In this document: positions 55,096-64,000 of the stretch, piece after piece
Layout: each line of letters begins with the position of its first letter
Position numbering within the stretch: the first letter of the stretch is position 1
Translations under genes and position numbers: made by a program
The notes under the pieces: model-generated
Databases searched by the model: none
Seen by the model: only the letters and a program-made list of their open reading frames with translations
What the model was told of the DNA's origin: nothing
From: Siphonodentalium dalli
Lineage: Eukaryota; Mollusca; Scaphopoda; Gadilida; Siphonodentaliidae
Length of the DNA: 64,000 nt
Direction of reading: 5' to 3'
Assembly: GCA_032622095.1 (NCBI GenBank)
Contig: CP136064.1
Coordinates: 5,883,512-5,947,511, forward strand

Positions 55096-57975
55096 GTTAG
55101 TATGTAATAATCAAGGCCACAATAAAAATATTGTTGGTTTCTACTTGCCCTACCCAAATTTTCAAAGTTTTGACAGCGGGTAGGTTGGTAGGGAAATTCT
55201 TCTCTTTTTTTTTGCGAGTTTAGTGTAGCACAGTAGCACTGTATACATGTATGCAAGGTATTTCTGTGAACACTGTTCTGATACATAACTTTAATAACGT
55301 TAATAACCATAGAAATAGCAGTAAGAGCAACAGTGCAGAGTACTTTTGAACAATAACATTAAACATTAATTAATACTCGGGCAATTAATTGATTTTACTA
55401 TAATACTAGTTGAATCTAGACTTCCTGCATAAATTTTTTTAGGAACAAATGGTGATTTTTTTTATATTCAAAATATACTGAAATCTGATCTCGTGGTTCA
55501 GTTCAACACAACCGAACATCATTGTCCAATAATTTCTAGTTAACATGTATGCATATTCTCTCAGAACATTCTTCTAATAAAATTACACTTCTTGTCACAA
55601 TTACAACAGCACCTGTCTTAACAACTTATCAAAGTGACCATTGCTTTAATTTCGTTGTCAGCAGATGAATAAGTATGACTAGTCTAATATTTAAAATAAA
55701 AAATTTAAACCTCAATGTAATAATATTGAGTCGCCGTCTTTTAAAGCAGTCGGTCGGGGCGAACAGAAACCAACAATTTATTAAGTGTGGCCCAAGTATG
55801 GTGGATAGATATGACTGAAAGGTTCAAGTTCTCATGATTCTGTTGCTTTAATACATGTACATGTAGCCACAGTAGGTTAACCATGATGTCTGAAACGTTG
55901 ATGAATATATAGGATCTCCAAATCTCACCCAAATAATGGGTTAGGCCAAAAAAAAAAATAGGTGTGTTTGGGGTCAACTACCACTAAAAAATTAGGGTAG
56001 GTAAGGTAGGTTTTTTTTTTTCTTTTAAGAAACTTTTAGTGTTTGGAAATTTCCGGGGTTTTCCCTCTATTAAGGTGCAGTAAAAGGGTTTATGAGCATA
56101 AAGTGGACACCAAAAGTACTTATTATCTCTATAGTTAATTTGTAAACATACCTTTCTATCTGAAACATTCCTTTTTGGGCAGATTTGGTTGCAAATCAAG
56201 CAATGTTTACCGCGATACAGAGGTCACGATACGATACGTATCGTGATTTTACTTACCTAAAATTATAGTGATATTGCCGAGTATTTGTACGGACTGTATA
56301 TACACTGATATATAGCGATAACGACGGGTGGGTATGTGCTTGCGTGGCTATATGTAAGCCAACATGAACTCGCTAAAATATGTGTACTAGACGTTCGTCT
56401 AAAATGTTTGTTGTTGCAACTTGTATTGTATTGTCTATTAAGAAGAAAAAAACTAATTAAAACCTCGTCCATGCATCGACTATCAGTGATATCCCATCGG
56501 CCTGGAAGCATAAAGATGCCGACATTGTTGCACTGCGTTGTCTGAACAAAATTAATTGGAGAGTACAAACACTACCCGTTGACCAATGAGGAACGTCGTC
56601 TCCGAAAATCTCTCAGTCAATGTCACGAGATTGACAGTTAAATGGGAGGGGCTTTATATTAATAACTCATGTCAAGTTGTCAACTTTATAATGGGAATTG
56701 GGGGAGAGGATTCATTGTCTGTTGACAAGTTTATTGCAGGAAGTTTAACAATTGCTCAGCAACCCACACGGGCCAGTACTGGCACAGTGCAGTGTTGACG
56801 TGACATGGGGAAAGACATACATGTAGATTGATCTGATATAGGTTGAGATCACTCTGGTTACTAGTAACAGTGAAAGAAAAATTGCAGCAATAGCAGTAAG
56901 ACAGACATCAAAGTTTGGCCGCCGGTTGTAAACGACATGTCATTGACAAAGTAGGTCACTTGCTGAATGACGTGTACTGTTGAAATAGGTCATTAAAATT
57001 GAGGTCAGGTCAGGTCTGTGCTTTGATCAGTGGACCACTAGCGACTGATTGATCTATTAATACAATGTGTTTCAAGAAGATGGCATTGTATTGTCCACAC
57101 ATGAGTCGGAGTTAAAGGGTTTGTGGAGACAACACAAATTTTTTTTTTTCTCATAATCAATAAAAACATTAGGGTCAGCGACTTTTTATAGGGTCGGTCA
57201 GGAGACCCCAAACACACCTATTTTTTTGTTTTGGCCTGGCACATGGTCTAGTTTCATAGCTACCAGTGATACAATAACTTACATAGTGGTATATACATAT
57301 ATACATGTACCTGTGAAGGTATGCAATGTTAACCAATTTAATTTATGATGTCAATCAGTTGTGTAAATTCTCTGTTAAATGAGCAGGTGCTAATTCTATT
57401 ATAATTGTGCAATTTGGAGAATCATTGACTGGATTTTCATCATATCTTCATCCTATTATCGTATATCGCTGAATGGGTCACTATCATCTCGCGACATGCG
57501 GTCGAGTACCCAGCTTAATATTTTGCATTGTCGAGTACCTCACTTAACAAATCTCACAGCTAAACGAGATTCCCAATATCGTCTGCAAAATTACTTTTAT
57601 TTTTGAAGGATTCCAATGTCCAAAACAAAATGAAAATGCAAGCTGGTGTGACATAAAGTCTAAAGACTCACAGTATCCTTACAATTAAATCGTTTGATGG
57701 TAGGCCTATATAAAATTCCTTTGTATCATGTGATCCCACTCCGATATTTCGTAGAGCGAGGTACTCGGCCACACTGATTTTATTAAGTGATGTACTAGTA
57801 ATCGACCGCACGAAATATTAAGCTGGGTACTCAACCGCACGTTGCGTGATGATAGTTAGTGACCCCTTCAGCATTACTATCCACATGATTACATGGTTCT
57901 TTATAAAGGCATAGGAAATTCCCTTTTCGTTTCAACACTAGTTAGTAGTTAGCATCCAAATTGTTTGTATTCCAG
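55096..57975. other. TOP2 intron 1
   Basis: Contains a TIR element of about 1.3 kb (55945-57236) and, on the right, paired motifs CTGGGTACTCAACCGCACGT and, reversed, GCGGTCGAGTACCCAGCTTA (about 57825 and 57499). These suggest a further inverted-repeat element at about 57470-57880. No exon was recognised. Confidence 0.55.
55945..57236. mobile_element. TIR element in TOP2 intron 1
   Basis: Left end GGCCAAAAAAAAAAATAGGT plus GTGTTTGGGGTC mirrors right end GACCCCAAACACACCTATTT plus TTTTGTTTTGGCC. The termini resemble the TTA-flanked elements at 59290 and 59997. A clear TTA duplication is lacking (left GTTA, right TGGC). No transposase frame is seen. Confidence 0.65.
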
Positions 57976-58233
57976 CAGATGCTAGGTGGTACTGCCAGTC
58001 AGGACAGTGCTCCAGCTGAAAAGAAAGCTAAGGCAACGAAAGCTAAGAAGGCAAAGGCAGAAGCACCAATGTTTGAAGATGGCAGCGGGGATTTTGACTC
58101 GGACGCCGCGTTTGATAAACAAGGAGGTAATAAGAAAATGAGTGTTGAGCGGATCTACCAGAAGAAGACGCAGCTAGAACACATCTTACTGAGACCTGAC
58201 ACATACATTGGTTCAGTTGAATCAGTTACGCAG
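57976..58233 (+). CDS. TOP2: TOP2 exon 2: basic N-tail and start of the ATPase domain
   Basis: DNA topoisomerase II is the ATP-driven type IIA enzyme that passes one DNA duplex through another in the nucleus. The exon follows TTTGTATTCCAG. Its 86 codons run QMLGGTASQDSAPAEKKAKA, then a Lys/Ala-rich and an acidic stretch, then the invariant block KKMSVERIYQKKTQLEHILL followed by RPDTYIGSVESVTQ. This is the start of the GHKL ATPase domain, almost identical to human TOP2A and TOP2B. It leaves at CAG|GTTAGTAAC in phase 0. An in-frame ATG at 57979 is a possible start if exon 1 is not used. Confidence 0.96.
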
Positions 58234-59286
58234 GTTAGTAACTCAGTCAGCATTACTCGCTTATTGAAAACAATCACAACTTTTGGTGAATTTCAGTTAT
58301 TTTTAACACTTCCGTGACAGGAGCTTCCTCAAATATTGCGAAAACCCTGTACATTACATGTATTTACCTTGACCTTGTACTTAACCAGTCCATTCTCTTA
58401 TTTAATATGCAAGGCTCCCTATGGGAGACTCGCGTATATAATATAATGAACTGGCACATGGTCTTTAATGCTGCACCAGCGCAACTCCCATTGGAAACCT
58501 CGATTTAATATGCAATGTGTTGCCTGCCTATTTGGGGATATAGAGAAACTTAACTAAAAAAGAAATAGAATCTATGTGAAGAAGTTTCTATATAGAAATT
58601 TGATAATAAAGGAACTTTCCAGAGAAGATGAGGCATAAGCAGAATGAGGTTCCCAGATTAGTGATACAAGCCCACTGGGGACCTCATTCTGCAAATGACA
58701 GACACACTAAACTCAGACTTGACTACCAAGCATGGAAATAACTCAAAATTTGGTTGCGGACTAAATCACATGCAGTCCATTTTTTTCCGACCATTTTTTG
58801 ACACCACCCCCCCCCCTTTAACACTAAAACAGAGATTTGCGGGGGGAAATTCACTGTAAACAACTGTATATGAATTAATTTCTGTGCATACTATTTATCA
58901 TGGATGTTAACATGGACATGTAAATAGGAATGAGTCATTTTGAGGTCATTCGGCAAAAAAACATAGCTGCCAGCGGCCATCTTGGATTTCAAAATTTGCA
59001 ACAAAATACAACATGATAACTGCCTGCAGTCAGTTTACCAGTTAGAATTACATTATTTCTCTCATTCAAAGTGGTTTTGAAGCCCAACTCATTGCCAAAA
59101 CACTAAAAAAAACAAGCAGGAATTTTTTTTTTTAGTTGCGGAAAAAATTGCTTGTTGGTGGCTTTGACCACCCACCCACCCTGGCATACTAGTATGTGCC
59201 GGAAATTTTTGTTTCACCCCCCCCCCTGTGCAGTCAGGTACCAATGAATTTTTACCTGTGCATGGTAGATAAATCAGTACCAGTCA
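58234..59286. other. TOP2 intron 2, left part
   Basis: Holds a diverged family D/A hairpin (58356-58460), a reduced family B MITE (58636-58725) and C-tracts at 58807 and 59217. No exon was recognised. Confidence 0.5.
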
Positions 59287-59289
59287 TTA

Positions 59290-59665
59290 GGCCAAAGAAA
59301 AATGAACATCTGGTTTGGGTTACAAGCCGGAAAAAAATAGGGTCGGTAGGTAGGCTTGAAATTTTATTTTTTTAATTAATTTTTTCATTTTGACATATTC
59401 TTATGACTTTTCAAGTGCGTATTTTACTCTGTAAGATTGACATAAAACTACTTTTGATTATTTTTGTATAAATTTTAATATTACACAATACTTTTACTTA
59501 GAAATCAACCTATTCTGAGATGCTTGAATGTGTTTTTTATGTTTTATGAAATTTTTGGAGAAAAAATTAAATAGATTTTCTTGAAAACCATGAAAAACAA
59601 TTTAGGGTAGGGGGTATAAAATAGGGTCAGGGAAACCCAAACCGCAAATAAGTTTTTCTTTGGCC
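59290..59665. mobile_element. TTA-flanked MITE, PIF/Harbinger-like
   Basis: Ends GGCCAAAGAAAAATGAACAT and, reversed, GGCCAAAGAAAAACTTATTT with subterminal GGTTTGGGTT motifs, flanked by TTA at 59287-59289 and 59666-59668. TTA/TAA duplications are typical of PIF/Harbinger elements. It has no transposase. Confidence 0.78.
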
Positions 59666-59801
59666 TTATGACAGCACACACAAACATGCATCGGTCTTAT
59701 ATGTGACCCACCATATAACCCACAGGGAGCCTCACACAGATGGAAGCATGCACTACATAGTGTCGTCTGCTCCAGGCTGTGTGGGGCTCTCTATGGGTTA
59801 A

Positions 59802-60890
59802 TAGACCCGCCATATCAAATCCAGTCGTAAGTCGGGATATTTTTACCCTGTGCCAATGCATTCTCTTATATATGCGAGTCGACCATAGGTCGCCTCGCAT
59901 ATATAAGAGAATGCATTGGCCTAACAATTTTTTATCATTTTTTTAAAATAAATGTTTCTTACAATTTTTAGGACATAAAATAAAAAACATCTATTAGGCC
60001 AAAAAAAAAAGGGTTTTGGTTCTCGGGCAATTTGTTTTTCAAATCAATGAGGGAGGGAGGGTTTTATTTTTATTTTTTATTTTTTTCTGCGCATAGTAAG
60101 CATGGACAAAGATACCTTCCTCTGTTTAGTAATAACCAGAAAGGTAGAGGGAACTGTTATGGATATAAACTCATTTAGTCTTATATAAAAATGACATTGT
60201 ACTACCAGTGTATGACTGGGATTACCTAACAATATATAATGCCCCTGACATTAACTACTGTTATTGTTGTCTAAAAACTGATACCTCCCCATTCTAATAT
60301 GTGATCCTGAATTTAGTCCTGTGCCTTTCAATTGTATAAAGTTACAATTAGTGTAAGTTGTTCACAATGACTAATTGTAAGAAGAGCATGAGGATCAGCT
60401 TATCATTTTCTTAATTGTAGTCATCTACTTCATGTTGTAAGCCTGCAAGTCACTTTTTAACACATTACATGTTAGAGCTCAATGCACACTAATATTCAAC
60501 ACATATCTGCTATGGACATGTTGATAAAATCCAACAAAAAAAAAGCAATAAAAAGGCCTAATGCGGCCCTTTATATTCAATGCGGCGGTGCCTGAGAACC
60601 AAAACCTTTTTTTTGTTTTGGCCTTACCCTGCAGGGAGCCCCACACATATATAGAAGCATATAGAAGAGTGTCGTCTGCTCATGTTTGTCTGGGGCTCTG
60701 TATGGGTGAAATTATAAAATTGTTAAAGAATACAAGAAAACATTATTAAAATTGTAAAAAATTGTTAGGCCAATGCATTCTCTTATATATGCGAGGCAAC
60801 CTATGGTCGACTCGCATATATAAGAGAATGCATTGGCACAGGGTAAAAAAAATCCCGACTTACGACTGGATTTGATATGGCGGGTCACAT
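59802..60890. mobile_element. Family E MITE interrupted by a TTA-flanked element
   Basis: The ends are GACCCGCCATATCAAATCCA and, reversed, TGTGACCCGCCATATCAAAT, with the CCAATGCATTCTCTTATATA hairpins and GGGAGCCCCACA unit inside. A 627-bp element splits it at 59997-60623. Without that insertion it is about 460 bp and matches 27590-27990. Confidence 0.8.
59997..60623. mobile_element. TTA-flanked element nested in a family E MITE, with a known empty site
   Basis: Begins GGCCAAAAAAAAAAGGGTTT plus TGGTTCTCGGGCA and ends TGCCTGAGAACCAAAACC plus TTTTTTTTGTTTTGGCC, with TTA on each side (59994-59996, 60624-60626). The uninterrupted version of the same target, AAACATCCATTACCCTGCAG, survives in the MITE at 27720-27745. 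This shows directly what was inserted and that TTA was duplicated. Confidence 0.9.
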
Positions 60891-61266
60891 TTAGGCATTT
60901 TCGGCCAGCCATTGTCTGTGACTGGACACTTATTTCCAGCCTTGTATACTGCACATAAATTCACCGATCACTGATGGGTTTCTACATGATTCACATTCAT
61001 TTATTTGTAGGGCTGTTTGGGTAAAAGTTCAACAATCAGCTTTATACAAAACACTCTAAATTATTTAGCAGCTACTTCTGGTTACTGACGTCTGTTTTTG
61101 CCTGATTTTAATAAAACATCATTTCATTACTGAGGTCTTTGTCAGTGTTGAGCATATGATATCTGATGTCCCTAGTATTTGAGAATTTGAGATCTGTGTA
61201 TCCAGGTAGTAGTATTACATGTTATGTTTGTGAGTGAAATTAAGATCTATTGATTTCTCTTTTCAG

Positions 61267-61360
61267 AGTATGTGGGTTTTTGATGAGGATACAAATTCCA
61301 TGGTTCAAAGAGAAATCTCATTTGTTCCTGGACTGTACAAGATATTTGATGAAATTCTTG
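61267..61360 (+). CDS. TOP2: TOP2 exon 3: ATPase domain with the catalytic glutamate
   Basis: Ninety-four bases between TCTCTTTTCAG and GTAAGGCC. It encodes SMWVFDEDTNSMVQREISFV followed by PGLYKIFDEIL and a spare G. Human TOP2A reads QMWVYDEDVGINYREVTFVPGLYKIFDEILVNA. The E of FDEIL starts the GHKL motif ExxxN, whose glutamate activates water for ATP hydrolysis. The spare G joins TG of exon 4 to give Val. Confidence 0.97.
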
Positions 61361-63480
61361 GTAAGGCCAAAGCATAAATATCTGTATTTAGGCCAACAAA
61401 ATTAATGTTTTGTTTCACGAGCATTTTTTTCTTCGAATCAGTGTGGGCGTGCAAGCGGGTTTTATTTAAAAAAAAATTAATTTACCGATAGCATAGTATA
61501 CCGGCATTGTAGCATGTTGGAAACAGTGTATTGTCCGTAAACATTTTATTTTAGCCTATTTCTAAGGAAACTTCCTTTGTTAATCCTTTACCCAACAGAA
61601 CGGCCCTGTGCCAATGCATTCTCTTATATATGCGAGTCGACCATAGGTCGCCTCGCATGTATAAGAGAATGCATTGGCTTAACACATATTAAAAATGATA
61701 AAATTGTCAAAGAATGTACAAAAATATTATAAAAATTGTTTAAAAATGTAAGAAAAAATTATAAAATTGCTAAAGAATGTAAGAAAAAATGGTAAAAAGT
61801 GTGGGCCAATGCATTCTCTTATATATGCGAGGCGACCTATAACTAACTATCACATTGTGGTCAATGAACCGGTTCCAATGATATCCATATTTGTATGGTG
61901 TTATTGAGACAGACCGAAGATATTTTAGGCTGTTGAAGCTTTATTTGGGCGTTTTTGGCCGTTTTGTTGGGTAAAGGGTTAATGCATCCAAAATTAAGAG
62001 ATTTATCCCACAGGGAGCCTCACACAGATGGAAGCATGCACTGCAGAGTGTCGATTGCTCCAGTCTATGTGGGGCTCTATAAAGGGTTAATCCATCCAAA
62101 AATTAAATATGCATCTACATGGAGCCCAGACATTGTCTCAATGTTCTATTTTTAGTTGATTTTTTTTTGGCGAGGTATTTATGTGGTCGGGCTTCTGTAA
62201 GGGCGCTAGACCGTTAGTGTGATAACTCAAACAAACGTCAACCGATTTAATTGATATGGGTGATAATGGGTCTGTTGCAGCAATATCTAGCTCATATTCG
62301 AAAACCAGGTTTGTCCAATCTTTTATTCAAGAGTTATGTCACTTATGTGCCTTACATGTAGTTTGTATAGTTTTAGCGATTTTGATCATTCGCGACTGTT
62401 GGCGCGAAAGCTCAAACAAACTTCGATCGATTTCAATGATATTCGGTATATGAGTCTAGGATCATCCCCAGATGGGAGCTGTCAAATTTTAACGATTTTC
62501 GATGAATAACATGGCCACGGGCAGCTATCTTTCATTTTAATCTTTGCATCACTAAATCCTTTGGCACACCCTACATAGCATATTCCTCATCCAATCATCC
62601 CAGAACTTCATATGGAACCTTCATATGCATTACAAGGATACCTGATAATGAGCAGTGAAAGATCTTGTCAGTATGCTAGCCATATGGTATCCTCGCATAC
62701 TCCCGGCTGTACCTCCCCCTGTCCCCGGGGAGCAGTAGATGGTTACTGAATGTTCAGGCTCATCAGGGTAATAATTGTAAAACTTTGAGCGCTTTGGGCC
62801 TCATGGGAAAGGCGCTTTACAAATGCTATACATTATTTATTATGGCTGATTACTATTTTTTCCAAATTCTGTTAAAAAACATGGCTGCCAGTGGCCATCT
62901 TGGATTTTACTCTTTGGTTGACTAAATCCTTTAGCACACCTTACAGATCACATTTCTCATCCAATCGTCACCAAACTTCATATGGATGTTCAGGGTGACC
63001 TCTAGATGGAAGCCTCCATTTTTCCACGAAATTCGTTTTAAAAAAAACATGGCCGGGGCAACCATCTTGAATTTCAAATGTAAATCCATCAGCACACCCT
63101 GCAACCCACATTTTTTTGAGAATTATTTTGAAACTTTACAGGTCGCACTGTGTCCTGTATCACAATCTCTCCCAATACCTATACAGTCCTCGAAATTAGG
63201 AAAATGTCCCACAGCAATGTTAATGCTGAGGCATTATAGATTCAACATGTTGCCACGGCATTTCGCACGGTATTGCTTATTGCCATGGCCAATTTTGAGG
63301 ACTGCCTATATACAGTAATATGCTCATAGAAGCCTCATTGAGCCTCACTGTGTCCTGTTATATCATTTGTGCTGCCAGGGGCTCATATGCCAAATGAATA
63401 TCTGCCCTATGTTACCGGAAACATCACTTATATTTTGTTAAGGACTCACTAGTACATGTATGTATTTTCTTTGATTTTAG
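61361..63480. other. TOP2 intron 3
   Basis: Contains a family A MITE (61584-61978, flanked by TTAA at 61580-61583 and 61979-61982) and a family D unit at about 62007-62088. Two diverged copies of a dispersed repeat share CTTCATATGGA, CATCTTGGATTT and ACTAAATCCTTTGGCACACC-like motifs (about 62525-62640 and 62880-63000). No exon was recognised. Confidence 0.6.
61584..61978. mobile_element. TTAA-flanked MITE, family A, copy 7
   Basis: Left end TTAATCCTTTACCCAACA and right end TTGGGTAAAGGGTTAA. The spacer between hairpins is expanded by repeated TGTAAGAAAAAAT segments, and the second hairpin is cut short. It lies in TOP2 intron 3. Confidence 0.78.
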
Positions 63481-63544
63481 TGAATGCCTCAGATAATAAA
63501 CAGAGGGATCCAAACATGAATTGTATTAAGATTGACATCGATCC
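63481..63544 (+). CDS. TOP2: TOP2 exon 4: VNASDNKQRD segment
   Basis: Entered after TTCTTTGATTTTAG and left at GTAAGTAAAT, 64 bp. With G from exon 3 it encodes VNASDNKQRDPNMNCIKIDI followed by D and CC of a Pro codon. This matches human VNAADNKQRDPKMSCIRVTIDP. The N of VNASDN is the asparagine of GHKL motif ExxxN that binds magnesium with ATP. Downstream exons are outside the window. Its 3' end and donor seed the array that follows. Confidence 0.97.
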
Positions 63545-64000
63545 GTAAGTAAATAATACATTTAGACATCAATCCGTAAGTAAATAATACATTCAGTTAA
63601 AACTTACATGGAAGAAATATATCGCATTTTACTTAGTTTTTTTGGTTTCCATCTGATAAATCCAGTCATAGTTATTTGATCAAACACCAAACTTAATAAT
63701 ACATTCAGGTATTAAGATTGACATCGATCCGTAAGTAATTAAATACATTCAGGTATTAAGATTGACATCGATCCGTAAGTAAAGAATACATTCAGGTATT
63801 AAGATTGACATCGATCCGTAAGTAAAGAATACATTCAGGTATTAAGATTGACATCGATCCGTAAGTAAATAATACATTGAGGTATTAAGATTGACATCGA
63901 TCCGTAAGTAAATAATACATTCATGTATTAAGATTGACATCGATCCGTAAGTAAATAATACATTCAGGTATTAAGATTGACATCGATCCGTAAGTAAATA
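63545..64000 (+). repeat. Array of decoy 5' splice sites copied from TOP2 exon 4
   Basis: After a partial copy (GACATCAATCCGTAAGTAAA at 63563), seven consecutive units of about 42 bp run from about 63704 past the window edge. Each reads ACATTCAGGTATTAAGATTG plus ACATCGATCC|GTAAGTAA. The last 19 or so bases of exon 4 and its strong donor are therefore repeated. Each unit also carries ATACATTCAG|G before the exon piece, so every unit looks like a 21-base mini-exon with its own acceptor and donor. All seven donors are intact. Confidence 0.95.

Overview
This is eukaryotic, intron-rich, AT-rich DNA packed with transposable elements. It looks like a marine lophotrochozoan, most likely a mollusc. 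The reasons are short conserved exons separated by multi-kilobase introns, many short palindromic DNA-transposon derivatives, frequent acatgta-type motifs, and a GATTGATT/GGGTTTAACGTCG dispersed repeat near 1255-1330. The phylum is an inference. No prokaryotic or organellar genes, rRNA or CRISPR arrays were seen.

Three conserved protein genes can be rebuilt exon by exon, with matching GT-AG borders and reading-frame phases. (1) MPND, a RAMA + MPN+/JAMM deubiquitinase-family protein, lies on the minus strand from its ATG at 32252 down to at least 2819. Ten exons give about 500 codons; the C-terminal end is missing and is probably beyond position 1. (2) UBE2G2, an ER-associated-degradation E2 ubiquitin-conjugating enzyme, lies on the minus strand at 52785-40487. 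It is complete in five exons and 165 codons, with the catalytic Cys at residue 89. (3) DNA topoisomerase II lies on the plus strand, with a probable first exon at 55060-55095, certain exons at 57976-58233, 61267-61360 and 63481-63544, and the rest beyond position 64000. UBE2G2 and TOP2 are head-to-head across about 2.3 kb.

Layout: 1-2818 is unassigned DNA with a small C-rich repeat. 2819-32252 is the MPND gene. Its introns hold an STPR-repeat pseudogene, hAT elements with 8-bp target duplications, many MITEs, a homogeneous 97-bp G-rich satellite (22799-26566) and several smaller arrays. 32253-40486 is intergenic, with a 1.7-kb Mutator-like element (34057-35760, perfect 9-bp target duplication). 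40487-52785 is UBE2G2, with a hAT relic, a 1.25-kb Tc1-like foldback element and a LINE fragment in its introns. 52786-64000 is the shared upstream region and the start of TOP2, with three TIR elements in its introns, two of them with TTA target duplications.

The most striking pattern is that several tandem repeats are not random intronic satellites. They are amplified exon-intron junctions. MPND exon 7 (3' end + donor, roughly 70 copies), MPND exon 9 (acceptor + exon start, about 16 copies), MPND exon 2 (acceptor, 4 extra copies), MPND exon 1 (donor, 1 extra copy), UBE2G2 exon 4 (donor, at least 3 extra copies, plus a duplicated acceptor) and TOP2 exon 4 (donor, at least 7 extra copies) all carry decoy splice sites right beside the genuine one, on the intron side. 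The window therefore suggests a recurrent process that duplicates splice junctions in three unrelated genes, with possible effects on splice-site choice.
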